DNA of 64,000 nucleotides. It comes from Doryteuthis pealeii. Lineage: Eukaryota > Mollusca > Cephalopoda > Myopsida > Loliginidae. Positions within the stretch are counted from its first letter, which is position 1. Every line of letters starts with the position of its first letter. The stretch covers positions 120,322,782-120,386,781 of the forward strand of contig CM042147.1 in NCBI GenBank assembly GCA_023376005.1, in the 5' to 3' direction. Under the pieces are notes generated by a model that was given only the letters and a program-made list of their open reading frames with translations, was not told the origin of the DNA and ran no database searches. Below, piece by piece: positions 1-11,228 of the stretch. The translations under genes were made by a program, and so were the position numbers.

Positions 1-92
1 CTCGCCGTCAGAATTCCTGAAAGCTTCTGTGTATGTGCATTCTCTACCGAAGACTTTCAGTCAAACACATCGAAGAATTAAAATATATTACA

Positions 93-93
<1 letters not shown>

Positions 94-160
<67 letters not shown>
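94..160. repeat. TA/TG microsatellite
   Basis: A run of (TA)n passes directly into (TG)n. The apparent ORF across it is an artefact of the dinucleotide repeat. Confidence 0.95.
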
Positions 161-574
161 TCCGTGTTGTTTGACGGGTACAGTGACGGTATATAACAAT
201 TGGATAAATACAAACAAGGAAGGATACCTGATATTTCTTGATATGGCTACTGGAATATGAACACTCTACCCCCGTAGATTAACCCTCTGAATCTGAACGG
301 ACGGTATTTGTGCCGCTACTTCAGTGCTTTCCAAACTTTCTTTTTTTTTTTTTATCTGGGGCGCATTTTCAAAATGAAAATTTGCTCGCGTCTTACCAAA
401 TTTTATTTAATAAAAAGTATATTTAATTTATTTTTTTATTCCAGGATTTGTTCAATGCGCGCAACATCCTTGTGTAGTTTCCATCCATCTTTTTATCTCA
501 GCGTTTCGTAAGAGTTGTCTATATCATCATCAGACTTCACCATGATAATCACTATATACCGCTCTGTCGGTGGT

Positions 575-1145
575 GCGTTAAAATGCACCGACTGCACCTC
601 TGCAGAGGAGTAAGTCTCCCCCAAATGGAGCCACCTGTAGGTGGCGACCCGTGATGCTCAAGGACGAGGTCTTGGTGGATGAGCAGTCCATGACCTGCAA
701 CACTCCACTTAGAACCTTACTTACGCTAGACGTGCAGTCGGAGAGGCCCCCTCCGATCAGTCGGTTGGTCATGTCAAGCCCTAGCACCTATATGATTACC
801 CCAACCCTACTGCTCTTATAGCAAATCCCCAACACTTTTTTATCATATGGGTGCTAGAAGGCGGTGGCTAAGGGTATACATATCCTGGGAATGACGTTAA
901 ACTCTATCTGATGGTGAGGTTCCAGTTCTGGAGGTTTGGGGAATGTGGAGCACCCCTTCATCACCATTTTTCCCTGGTCCACTCTGACCCGGAGTGGTAG
1001 TACCTGTTAGAGTCTCATCTATGGATTAAATAGAAAAATGTATTTATAAAAAAATTGTATTATCCATTAAGAATTGATTTATTTCAAAATTTTATCGGCA
1101 TTAAATGAACCACTGAGGTTGATATGCCGTAAACCAAACCAAACC
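575..1145 (+). repeat. tRNA-related SINE (family F), body and 3' tail
   Basis: The body near 715-830 (ttacgctagacgtgcagtc, then tagcacctatatgattaccc) matches the sequence behind the tRNA-like head at 54530-54700. The end has the cggcattaaatgaacc...atgccgtaaa tail followed by an AACC-type repeat. A related body and tail recur at 9930-10240. The minus-strand ORF here is not a gene. Confidence 0.65.
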
Positions 1146-1304
1146 AAATCACTATATAATTCCTCGTTTCAGAAATTATTCTTTCTGTGTTGCATTGTGT
1201 GCACTCCGTTCGTCTATTATTTTCTGATGCAATGAAGTCTTTTAGGTTGATTAGTCCATTATCGTCTCCTTATCTCTTTACGTAAAGTCGGTCCACGCTA
1301 TAAC

Positions 1305-1731
1305 GTAGGTGCAAAGTTATACATACTTTGGATACAAATAACTCCGACGAAGGTTAACGGACAAAACATTTAATATACACAGCACATGGATAACAGTTGG
1401 TACAACGTTCATAGTAAAGAGTACATATAAAAAGGGGTACACAAATAAAGATAAGACACATTCATGAATGATACAGATATACATATATGAGTACAGACAT
1501 GAGACTAGGAATAGTCCATGCTGTGAAGACTTACAGTAATGTAAGCCCCAACGGGAGCCCCAACGAGAGGGGTTAGATAGAATCTACCCCATGTGGCTCG
1601 TAGTTGCTGAAACAGGAAAAGAGGGCGAAAGTGTTTGAAACCGGCGCTTAAATACTATCGTGCCCCTGGTGGGCATCATCAAACTAAAAAGGGCAGACAA
1701 CTCCACCAGGCGAATACAAACTAACGCTACA
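1305..1731 (-). mobile_element. Solo LTR, family R1
   Basis: In reverse orientation it matches the LTR at 11309-11738. It starts TGTAGCGTTAGTTTG, has a TATA-like tatttaagcgccgg, the conserved segment catggactattcctagtc, and ends in ...ttgcacctacg. No internal retroelement sequence flanks it, so it is a solo LTR. The outer boundary on the low-coordinate side is diverged and no clear target duplication remains. Confidence 0.7.
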
Positions 1732-2410
1732 ACGCCATTTCTCTGCTGCGGGGTTTTGTGTAACTAATCTTCTAGTCCGATGATCCACGGATTTAAGTTC
1801 TTAATGGAGGTCAGGTCAAGATGGGGGCGAGGGCTCAATCACAAGTCGGCACCATGCACATGAAGTTCAAAGTTGATGAAAATCTAGGAAGAAAAATATT
1901 GTCGTAAAACTGTGACGAAGACTTTTAAAAAGAATATATCCGTTTGGCTAAATAACGCTTCACAGACATTCTGACCAGTGGCGGAACAAAGGGGGATCAG
2001 GGATGAATAGCTGCCCCGGGGCGCAGTTTCAGCGGAGCCCAAAATTGCCCTAACTTTTCGGGTAATCTTGAACTTTAAGTGACTAAATTCCTACCATAAG
2101 ATTGTACTTGCGCATTATTTGAAATGGACTTAATTGTTAGTAAAAAGACATTTATGATATTTTAGAGTTAAAAACATACATTAAAATGGATTTGAAAAGC
2201 GTCGTGTTTTCTCCGTGAAAATTATGTTGAATCTATGATGGCTGCCATTGTTTACAAGCTTCTTCTCGGAAAAAGAACAAAGGGAATTAACTTTGGCAGT
2301 GCCTATATAAAATTAACTGATGAAGCAATAAGAGAACTGTTATTCACAGACGTATGAAAACCTGAGATACTTTTCTTTTTTCTTCTTTTTTTTGTTGCTG
2401 TTTTGTTTTT

Positions 2411-2575
2411 TTGTTTTTTGATTTTTTGGTTATCTTTTTTGTTTGTTTGTTTTTTTTGGGGGGGGTATTGTTTTTTATTTTTGTTTTTTGGCTGTTTGAT
2501 TTTTGGCTTTGTTCGAATTTTGGCTTTGGTTTTGTTTTTGTTTGTTTGTTTTTTTATGGTGGGGTCCTTTTTTGT
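2411..2575. repeat. T/G-rich low-complexity tract
   Basis: A long T-rich tract with G runs (gtttttt, ggggggg). ORFs on both strands here are low-complexity and not supported as genes. Confidence 0.8.
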
Positions 2576-2789
2576 ATAAAGTCAAACATTTAGATTTTCG
2601 TATCACGACCCACTGACTGTACCAGCACTCGACCATTTCGCTTTTTTGCCATTTTCTATTTGCACAAAAATATATCGGCATAGAATCCAATATGCCAATG
2701 AGTATCGAAGTCCTACGCCGAGTAATTCTTTTCCATTTCATTGACATCTCTGAGAGAAATGGGAGTCACTTGGCAATGCCCATCTCCTC

Positions 2790-3105
2790 TCCAATTGTGT
2801 ATTTACCCAGCCCCTCCGCCACGAGTAGGATGTGACACAACAAGGTCAATTTTAAGCGAAGTACAGCAGCTTTGAATTTAGAGTTTTCCTTCTCCTAGAT
2901 TGGTTACCTTGCCAACACTAGAGAGCCAAGTGTGTCCTAATATTTTTCCCCATAGCTGAGGTGGAAATGGGAGAAGAAATGGACTCATGGATTTCCCAGG
3001 TCCTTTAGGGCGAAGTGAAACATAAACAGCTTCATCCAGGATTTGAACTCGGGATCACCGATTCCATTTCCCACGACGACAACCATTACACGACGTGCAC
3101 TTTTA
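2790..3105 (-). mobile_element. SINE B (tRNA-headed), reverse orientation
   Basis: Read on the minus strand it has a tRNA-like head with a B-box-like gagttcaaatcctgg, then the family body (gaaaggtatgaat, agctatggg, ttaaagagcccag, ctagactggtt) and a tail near ggggctgggtaaat. This family recurs more than ten times in the window. Confidence 0.8.
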
Positions 3106-3505
3106 GTAACGTGTGACTGGTTCCACTGGTTAACCAACAGAGAAGAACGATTGAATTAGTTCCAACCCCCGTGCTATTTATTTATTTATTTATTTACCCA
3201 TTGCTAGGGGGGGGTCGTTGATTCATAATATCTTCCCCAACCCCGCAAAAAAAAGGCGTTCATGCAAAGTAAACGCTGCTCAGTCGGACTTGAACTCGCA
3301 TCACCGGTTCCATTCTCTGTGTCGTTACACGTTATTCTACCTAATCCTCAAAACCTGTGATACATACAAAATCTTTTTTTTTTTAATTAAAATAAAAAAT
3401 GAATTATTTTCTATAGAATAATCAGCTTAAGTAGTATAATGAGCATCGTCAAATTTAAGTTAACTTAAAATCTATATAAACTAATTATGTGAAATAAAAT
3501 TTAGA

Positions 3506-3576
3506 TGCATCGGCCGGGAATCGAACCCGGGCCGCCCGCGTGGCAGGCGAGCATTCTACCACTGAACCACCGATGC
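3506..3576 (-). tRNA. tRNA-Gly (anticodon GCC), copy 1
   Basis: On the minus strand this 71-base sequence folds as a standard cloverleaf. The acceptor GCATCGG pairs with CCGATGC, followed by discriminator A. The D arm carries GGTTCAGTGG (A box), the anticodon loop is CTGCCAC, and the T arm carries GGTTCGATTCC (B box). No intron and no encoded CCA. A TTTT run follows on the transcribed strand. It is identical to the other intact copies in the array. Confidence 0.97.
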
Positions 3577-3899
3577 TCACGCCTGCTGGTCCTTTTCTAA
3601 GCAATAAGTAACTAACATTTTACATAATTATTATTCAAGTTTTTATTATTATTTGATAAATAAATGTCTTAAATTAAGGCAGTATGAGGAAAAGATCAGC
3701 TTCCGAACTTACATCGTATTTATTCGTCTGGAGTTGACAGTTTTCTTCTCTTTCCTTCTTGTCTTCAGAAATGTAGTAGTTAAAATGCAAAAACATCTTT
3801 TAAAGACCAACGAATAAACAACGTGTACATTTCAACATCGTCATGAAGGGAAGAAAATTAAATCAAAGAATATTCATCCCCGAATTAGATTTAATATTT

Positions 3900-4071
3900 T
3901 TAAAAAAAGAAAAAGAAGAAAAAGAAGAAGAAAGATTTACATCGCTTTTATTTATCTATTTATTTATTTATTATTTATTAGTAAAAATAGGGGATATTCG
4001 GTTAATTACAATCAATCACTATCGGTGTGATAACTTTCATCATCATCATAATAATAATAATAATAATAATA

Positions 4072-4106
<35 letters not shown>

Positions 4107-4252
4107 CATTATTATTATTATTATTATTTTTATAGCTGCAATCGGCTAGAATACTCAAAAGAGTCCCGGGAACCTGAGGAGACTTGTTGTCACTCAGCCT
4201 CCACTGAAATACCATCAGCTAACGCTGATGTGAAAAACTCAAAAAGGGTGAA

Positions 4253-4291
<39 letters not shown>

Positions 4292-4317
4292 GAAGACACG
4301 TAGGTAGATGCGATAGA

Positions 4318-4348
<31 letters not shown>

Positions 4349-4451
4349 AAGAAGAAGAAGAAGAAGAAGAAGAAGAAGAAGAAGAAGAAGAAGAAGAAGA
4401 AGAAGAAGAAATTCATGAATAATAGATTAATATATAATGAATAAATCATAA

Positions 4452-4496
<45 letters not shown>

Positions 4497-4500
4497 GAAT
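3900..4500. repeat. Cluster of trinucleotide microsatellites
   Basis: Within 600 bases there are AAG-type, AAT, ATT, AAT again, a roughly 90-base (GAA)n and a (GAT)n tract. The AAT run at 4048-4070 meets an ATT run at 4071-4135, forming an inverted pair. A short unique piece at 4141-4240 (cggctagaatactcaaaag) recurs near 8730. Apparent ORFs are poly-Phe, poly-Tyr or poly-Asn artefacts. Confidence 0.95.
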
Positions 4501-4724
4501 CTCGATATTTTGTTTTAGTTTGGTAAATATGATGGGTTACAAGAAGTTCCTAATTAGCATGTTTGTATTTATTTGTATTAAGTTGCCGTGCAAAGTTTGT
4601 CAGAAGACAACAAAATTTATCTAAAAAACAAAAAAAAATATTTGGTCAGCAAAAATTAAAATTCGACCAAACTTTGATGCAAGACACAACATGGTCGAAT
4701 GATTTCCTCACGTGTCGTTACATT

Positions 4725-4960
4725 GTTTGTTGTTTTTTTTTTTTGTGTTTTTTTTCAACAATTTTATTCCCAATCGACCGAGAAAAAAAAATAAGAGACG
4801 GTGTTTTTGTGTGCAAATGTATCCAGCGAATTTTGAATTTTTTTTTTTTTTTTTTTTAAACGCGAAAAACCGGTTTATCATTTTTTTCTCTTTGTTTTTT
4901 CTTTTACTTTTTTTCTTTTTCTTTTTTTCTTTTGCTTTTTTCTTTCTTTTTTTTCCCGCT
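4725..4960. repeat. Poly-T / pyrimidine-rich tract
   Basis: Several long T runs and TTTTC/TTTTCC imperfect repeats on the + strand. ORFs on both strands are homopolymer artefacts. Confidence 0.85.
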
Positions 4961-5064
4961 ATTAACGCTGACCACCACCACCCCCAATCCCCGTCCACTT
5001 TAAGTAGCTACAGATTTAGGGCCTGAGAATAGGAAATGGGGTTGTCAACAATTAGTGACATTTT

Positions 5065-5190
5065 TTTTTTTAATTATTTATCCAAAACGTTCACCACGGA
5101 TAGGATTTGACACGACGTCACAAGTATGGGACATCCAGCGAGGATCTGCGAGAATAGCTTGCTAACCATGACAGCACGATGTGACGCCTT
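5065..5190 (-). repeat. tRNA-like SINE relic (family D)
   Basis: Reverse-oriented relic with gcttgctaaccatgaca and aggatctgcgagaa, matching the SINE heads near 29760, 30400 and 57050. Confidence 0.5.
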
Positions 5191-5559
5191 TTTGATGACT
5201 TTTTTTTTTAATACCAGTAGAAACGCAGTCCAGTAGGTGAGCATCTAAATAAATAATTTGTGTATCATTAAATAAATTTTGTATCCATGTAAGTACAAAT
5301 AATTAAAAAAATACAATTTATGTATTCATAAAATCCGGCATTAAATAACCCAATAAGGGTTGACATGCCATAAAACCAACTAACTGTAAATTATATTATA
5401 ATTATATTATTTTTATATAATATAATTATTTAAACTATAAAAAACTATAAAAAAAACTATAAACTATAAAAAAATACTATAAACTATAAAAAAAATATAA
5501 TATAATTATAATTATATTATTTTCATATAATATAATTATTTAAACTATAAAAACTTCGA

Positions 5560-5630
5560 TGCATCGGCCGGGAATCGAACCCGGGCCGCCCGCGTGGCAG
5601 GCGAGCATTCTACCACTGAACCACCGATGC
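5560..5630 (-). tRNA. tRNA-Gly (GCC), copy 2
   Basis: Same 71-base cloverleaf as copy 1, with intact A and B boxes and anticodon GCC. A TTTTT terminator lies a few bases past the 3' end on the minus strand. The downstream flank carries the SINE-type tail (cggcattaaat...atgccat) shared by other units of the array. Confidence 0.97.
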
Positions 5631-6037
5631 CCATGAAACCAGTACACTTAGTGAGCAGTTTTAATATTTTTCTTTCTTTCTTTCTTTTTTTAATGCTGTT
5701 TTTTTCTTTTACTTACTGTTATTTACGTTGACTCGTCCCCTTAATGTCACACTGTAGTTACAGATTTAGCGTCTGAATGTAGGGAGTAGGGTTTGGCCAA
5801 TTGAGGGACTCCCTTCAACATTTAGTGTCATTTTTTAATGTCAGAAATGCAGTTGGTGTGCGTCTAAATTCTTAGATAAATTTGGTATCCATGTGAATGA
5901 TAAAAACCAATTAATCATCTTTATAATCTTCTGCATTAAATGACCCAATAAGGATTTATATACCGTAAAACTAACTAAAGTTAAATCATATAAAATAATA
6001 TAACCTTTTTTGTTTTTCTAACTTATAAAAGCTTTGA

Positions 6038-6108
6038 TGCATCGGCCGGGAATCGAACCCGGGCCGCCCGCGTGGCAGGCGAGCATTCTACCACTGAACC
6101 ACCGATGC
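6038..6108 (-). tRNA. tRNA-Gly (GCC), copy 3
   Basis: Identical 71-base tRNA-Gly with all cloverleaf stems intact and a TTTT terminator just after the gene on the minus strand. It lies 478 bases from copy 2, so the two come from duplicated units. Confidence 0.97.
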
Positions 6109-6460
6109 TCACGTTAAAGGGCACTGACAAACTGTATAATAATTTTTGTTATTTTTACACAAAATTTATACAGATTTTAAATTGATGCAATAAAATAGGA
6201 ATATATGAATTTTTAATGAATCCCTCCTCTGAGGGCTGGGAAAGTATTTTCTAATCGCTACCCGTACAACCCAGCTACGTTTCTGTCCCATGTATAGAAC
6301 TTTTTTATAACAAGAAAAAGTAGAAAATGTTTGAACCAAGACTTTTTTAATATTGTCAAAATTAATGATAATTTTTTTTTTTAAATCGACTGAATTTTTC
6401 CAGGTACTTCTTTTTCAAAACTGATTCAACCCCTCATTTAAAATAGAATAAACACATTCA

Positions 6461-6534
6461 TGCATCGGCCGGGAATAGAACTGTGGTGGCCGCCTGCGTG
6501 GTAGGCTTGCATTCTACCACTGAACCACCGATGC
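6461..6534 (-). pseudogene. Decayed tRNA-Gly copy, loop reads ACC
   Basis: The acceptor stem, D arm and discriminator match the intact copies, but the length is 74 bases, with extra bases between the anticodon arm and T arm. The anticodon loop reads CTACCAC, so the anticodon position is ACC instead of GCC. The anticodon stem has mismatches. The B box GGTTCGATTCC has become AGTTCTATTCC. With a weakened stem and B box it is most likely not transcribed or matured. It lies in register with the array. Confidence 0.85.
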
Positions 6535-6828
6535 TCACAACATGAAGTTAGCTAGTGAGTAGTAGGAAAACCTTTTTTTTTTTTTTTCTGTTATGATATT
6601 TTTTGTTGAATCAAGATTTATATAATGTTGCCAAAATTAATAATAATGAGGATAAAAACAATAGAATTTTTCAAATTAATTTTATCCTGCACATGATATT
6701 CGGACTTTGTCGCGGGAGACACATAAGCAACAATTTACTTAGTTCCAGTGGTGTGGGGGGAGTAGATTCCCACGGGCAGCACCTCTCTCTCTCTCTCTCG
6801 TTTAAAAATAATTTTAAAAAAACTTTGT

Positions 6829-6899
6829 TGCATCGGCCGGGAATCGAACCCGGGCCGCCCGCGTGGCAGGCGAGCATTCTACCACTGAACCACCGATGC
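6829..6899 (-). tRNA. tRNA-Gly (GCC), copy 4 intact
   Basis: A complete tRNA-Gly identical in sequence to the other intact copies, followed on the minus strand by a seven-T terminator. A short CT microsatellite lies just beyond it. Confidence 0.97.
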
Positions 6900-7130
6900 T
6901 CACGGAAACGTAGACTTTAGTGAGCTATTTAATATGTTCCTTTCTTTTTTCCTTTTTTTTTGTGGGGGGGGGTTTGCAACTACAATCGTTTACGCTGACT
7001 CGTCCCCTTCAGTCAAAGTGTAACTACAGGGGGTTGGTCTCTTGAGGGACACCATTCAAATGTAGTGACACTTTTTAATGTCAGCAAAAGTGCAGTTGGT
7101 GAGCATCTAAATAAATTGTTCTATTATTAT

Positions 7131-8262
7131 TAGGGATGCCCAAAGGCGCTATTTTCACACACGCGCAAATTGTTAAAAAAAACATTTTAAAACGTCAATA
7201 AAAAATGGAAAATTAACTTTTTAATGTTTTCTTTTACGTTTAATATAAAGAACAATTCCAAGTTTATGTGTTAATAGAAGAACATGTGACATATAACCAA
7301 AATCTTTGCATTTCAAATTAAATTCCCGTAAATTCTTAATCTTTGTTGACATAGTTATCGCATCTCGATGCGAACAATTAGACCCCAGTAATTTTTTATG
7401 GAGGATTAATCTTTTTAATTCTTTTTATTGTTGATTTCAAAAATAATTAATTTCTTCAAACAAATGTTGTTTGAGCTCAACAGGTGTCACGGATTTGAAC
7501 TTATTTGAAAGTATTCACAGCAACAACAACAGTTTTCAACAAAAAAAAGAATAGAATATTATGTCTCCTATATACTTCCATTAATAAAAATGACGACCAT
7601 TTTTAATTCAGACATTATTTTCAATTTTTTTTTATAAAGGCTGTACTATATTATGTCATTATGTTTAGCTAAATATTTTTTCTACAATATTTTCTTTAAT
7701 TAAATAAATACGATTTTGCTATACACTAAACAAAAGTATTTATTTTACATTTTATAACTTTTTAAAAATCCCTAAAAAAAAAAAAGTAGACAACAGGAAC
7801 TTTTAATATAAAAGTCCTTAGAAAATAATCTAACAATTTAGAAAAAAAGAAAAAAAGATACATATTTTTTCTTATTTACGAGACTTAAGTTTCAAGGTTT
7901 AAGACGCCCTGTTCTAGTATCGATTTATTTTATTTTATTTTACATATGTCATTGAATTATCTTTCCAAACATGTAAAATCTATTTTCATACAGAAAAAAA
8001 GAAATACCAATATATTTGTACGGGGGATGAAACAAAAACTAACGAAAAAAAATAATTAGCTTTTTCAATTTAGTAAACATTTATTTACCATAAAAGTTCG
8101 TCTTTTATTATTTCATATACCGAAAGTTTTATTAAAATCGGATAGTTACTCTATTTTATTTGATTTTTAGAAGAATTTCTTGTGACCCCCCCCCACCCTC
8201 GGTGGCAGGTGCGCGAAAAGAGTATACCTAATTATTATCATTAGTTAATTTTTTTGTCTATG
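7131..8262. repeat. AT-rich insertion in the last tRNA-Gly unit
   Basis: Comparison with neighbouring units shows about 1.1 kb of extra DNA between gagcatctaaataaa and tctatgtaaatgat. It has no ORF of note. One end reads caaaggcgctattttcac and the other carries gcgcgaaaagag, and an internal piece (8115-8165) resembles the E repeat family. No transposase or clear terminal repeat was found, so the class is unknown. Confidence 0.5.
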
Positions 8263-8396
8263 TAAATGATTAAAGCCAAATAAACAATCCTCATAATCTT
8301 TGGCATTAGATGACCCAATATGGATTTATATGCCGTAAAACCAACGGTAAATTATATAAAATAATACAAGTTTTTCCTAAATTATAAAAACTTTGA

Positions 8397-8467
8397 TGCA
8401 TCGGCCGGGAATCGAACCCGGGCCGCCCGCGTGGCAGGCGAGCATTCTACCACTGAACCACCGATGC
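8397..8467 (-). tRNA. tRNA-Gly (GCC), copy 5 intact
   Basis: A complete 71-base tRNA-Gly with a TTTTT terminator. Its unit has the same SINE-type tail as the others but is lengthened by an insertion of about 1.1 kb between it and the previous copy. Confidence 0.97.
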
Positions 8468-9091
8468 TCACGATACTGTAATGATTAGTCAGTGGTAACA
8501 AACAGTATGATGTTTTCTGTTATTATTAGAAAAGTTGTTATTATTATAAAAGTTGTTTTGTTTTGTTTTTTGTTTTTTGTTGTTTTTTTTGTTTTTTTTT
8601 GTTGTTTTTTTGTGGGGGGAGGGTTGTTGTTGTTTTTTTTAACAGATAACAGTTTTAACTTCAACACAATATCGGAAAATAATAATCAGAGGAAGAATCG
8701 AGACCATCCAGACATGTTAAGTTTGTTATGATCGGCTAGGATATTCAGATGATTCCAGTATAACTGAGGGGACTTTCTGTCACTCATATAGGATAAAATC
8801 CTATATTTTATACCCAAATAAGGATAAACACACAAACACAATTCTTTTCCAAACGTAAGGAAAAGAGATTATTGTTTATACAATAGTCAGAGTTCGATTG
8901 GACAGATTACCAACCTTTTTACTTAAACAAGAAAAGCCAGAATTTACAAACACTCTATATACTGTTAATTACATTCTAATAGAATGAGGGACATTTTGCT
9001 GTTATTGGACAACACAAACAACATGTATATCTGAAAATGTCATTATTAGGGGTGTATAAATTCGCGCACCTGCTAATAAGGGAGGGTCACA

Positions 9092-9317
9092 GGAAGTAAG
9101 TAAAGTCGGCGGGTGGCCTATTGTCGGTATCAGCCGGACAGTGAGGGAATCTATCCTCTTTTCACTAAGACTAGACCAGGAATTGGTGGGGTGCGTCACC
9201 TTCGATCGGCTCTGCACTTTACCGCAGAGATCCAAGCTGTGTTACTCATGTGCCGAGTTGGTGATGCTCGGTATCAAACCCGGAACCTTATGGTTCTTAG
9301 CCCAAACACCTAATTGA
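9092..9317 (-). mobile_element. SINE A, diverged copy
   Basis: Contains the family hallmarks in reverse: cggtatcagcc, gagggaatctatcc, ttttcacta..ctagacca, ttaccgcagagatcc, gagttggtgatgctcggtatc and a head with ggaaccttatggttcttag. The head is tRNA-like. Short ORFs here are not genes. Confidence 0.75.
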
Positions 9318-9450
9318 TTTTCCCGACCGTATTCCTCAATTGCCCTTATGGCAAGCCTCCGGCGTTTTTGTTTTTTTTTGTTTTGTTTTTTGTTTTTTGT
9401 TTGTTTGTTTGTTTGTTTGTTTTGGAGGGGGGGTCTTGTATAGGTTAAAA

Positions 9451-9917
9451 CAGCGGTCCCCAATCACCGGGTCGCAACCCGGTACCGGACCGCGGGGAAT
9501 TAGGTACCAGGCCGCACAGAACATTTTAATTTTTTTTTTTTAATTTTTTATTGATTATCAGTCTAAATATTAATGTTTTATTTTGAAAAGTGACTTCTGT
9601 GCTTCTTGACAGGTCTCGGTCACGTGATAGGTCACTAGTCGTTACCCCCAAAAGCTAGCTTTGACGAGCTTCTTTGGTTCTAAAATAAATATTTTCGTTT
9701 ACAGAGATGTTGTTGATTTTTAATTTATGAACAAAAGGTTGTTTATTGTCTGTTGATGTTTGCATTTGACATAAGACCACTGCGGATGATTTATTATTAG
9801 ATTACGTTATAAACAATAATCGAGCAAATGTAGGCCGGAGCATATGAAGGCCGGTTCGTGAAAATATTGTTTTAGATGAAACCGGTCCGTGGCGCAAAAA
9901 AAGGTTGGGGACCGCTG
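9451..9917. mobile_element. hAT-like non-autonomous element (MITE)
   Basis: The ends are CAGCGGTCCCCAA and TTGGGGACCGCTG, a perfect terminal inverted repeat of the hAT type. The left end then carries ccgggtcgcaacccggtaccggaccgcgg and the right end gaaaccggtccgtgg. The flanks ggttaaaa (9443-9450) and ggctagaa (9918-9925) match at 6 of 8 bases, consistent with an aged 8-bp target duplication. There is no transposase ORF inside. Confidence 0.85.
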
Positions 9918-9925
9918 GGCTAGAA

Positions 9926-10240
9926 GGTGATGGCTGATGATCTTAGTGTCCTGGGTATGACGTTAAACCTCAGTGGTGACGTTCCAATTCTAGAGCACTG
10001 GGTAGTGTGGAGTACTCATTCATTGCCATAACTCCCAGGTCCACTCTGACCCGAAGTGATAGTACCTGTTAGTTTCCCATCCATATTTGGTCAAATAGAT
10101 TTTTTTTAAATCAGCTTTTTACAAAAATTGTTAAAAAATGAGTTTTAAAAAATGTTGAATACCCAACAAGAAACGAATCTTCGGCATAAAACGATTTAAG
10201 ACTTGAAATGCCGTAAAATCCAACCAACCAACCATAAGCA
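9926..10240 (+). repeat. SINE-like repeat F, body and tail
   Basis: Parallels 840-1145: tgacgttaaac, ccactctgaccc, gatagtacctgttag, then tcggcataaaa...atgccgtaaaatcc and an (AACC)n tail. The hAT-like element sits directly upstream, apparently inserted into this repeat. Confidence 0.7.
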
Positions 10241-10349
10241 AGAGGAGGTGCTGAAAAGTTCTTAGACCGACTAAGAGGGAATAACACGCATCTATAAAAA
10301 CATATATGCTATTACGCAGTTCAACACACTTGGTACATCATTTACATCT

Positions 10350-10380
<31 letters not shown>

Positions 10381-10389
10381 AACTCATTG

Positions 10390-10610
10390 CACATTCGGTT
10401 TTCCGGTTGATACCGGGGGTCCGGCGAGCTTCGGCAGCTGGACTCGTCGAGAGTTTAATAATAGCGTCGATTCCTGAGGCGCTCCCCTTGTGGGGGAATG
10501 CCGAAGGGATCGACGCAATTTTTGTTCTTTCCCACCCATGAGCTTCGGCTTGTGGGTGGGCCCACGTTAAAACGAGGCCTTGTGCCCAGTCCATACAAGT
10601 GGGGTATGCG
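10390..10610 (+). repeat. Element C copy 1 (hairpin-rich repeat)
   Basis: Has complementary pairs gcgtcgattcc / gggatcgacgc, a hairpin cccacccatgagcttcgg..gtgggtggg, and ends near acaagtggggtatg. Four more copies occur at 16.9, 31.3, 33.0 and 45.4 kb. The long reverse ORF is not a gene. Confidence 0.75.
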
Positions 10611-11228
10611 ACAAATATACACTTGGTACATCGTTTAGATATCGTTTAGTCGTGTGGAATAAATGTGAAAACAATTCACAACGAAATGATAACAAAGATA
10701 TTTTATTGCCTAAGTAAACTTAACAGAAGAGAAAAACAAACATGACATGAGATACAACGAAGAGCTTATACAGAGTTGTATGAGCGAAATGTCTTAATTG
10801 GAAAATAGTCTTTTAGTAGAGAAATTTTTGAGTCCTTGCTGTGTAGCTAGTAAAAAAGGATAGTGTAAAGAGTGATAGCATAACACGTGTTCTCGCTTGC
10901 CATGCAGCATGGGGCTGTAGGGTGCGCAAAGCTGCCTGCCCATAGATGTGTTTTTACCCCTGTCGAGGCTAGAAGATAAAAGAGGTTTTGTCTTTTATAA
11001 AGCTACTCGCAACACCACCCAGTGACTACTGGCAGACATGAGAGGTAATTACCTATCGTGTCCCCTAGGATAAACGTGGCAAGTAAGATATTTAATCCCT
11101 ACACGTTTCTTTAAATACTTTTATTTTGATTTTTTTAAGTTAATTCTTTTCTTGGTTGGGACCAGAACTTTGCGGCATTGCTCGTAAGTTATATTTAATT
11201 TGTATGTACTTTCTTGGAGAGATTATTT

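Larger units (their letters stand above)
5215..8470 (-). repeat. Tandem tRNA-Gly-bearing unit array
   Basis: Each unit of roughly 370-480 bases holds, on the + strand, a block starting near gctgactcgtcccctt, the sequence ttagtgtcattttttaatgtcag, a stretch ending in a cggcattaaatgacccaataagg...atgccgtaaaaccaac tail, and then the minus-strand tRNA-Gly. The tail also ends dispersed SINE-like repeats near 1090-1145 and 10190-10235. The array appears to have grown by segmental duplication of a unit in which a tRNA gene sits next to a SINE end. Confidence 0.75.

Noticed and set aside
3843..4307. 154-codon ORF rich in Asn, Tyr and Ile
   Set aside because: Composed of translated trinucleotide microsatellites.
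4219..4449. Poly-Phe ORF
   Set aside because: Reverse translation of the (GAA)n tract.
10292..10594. 100-codon minus-strand ORF
   Set aside because: Element C sequence and a TA microsatellite; not conserved as a frame in other copies.
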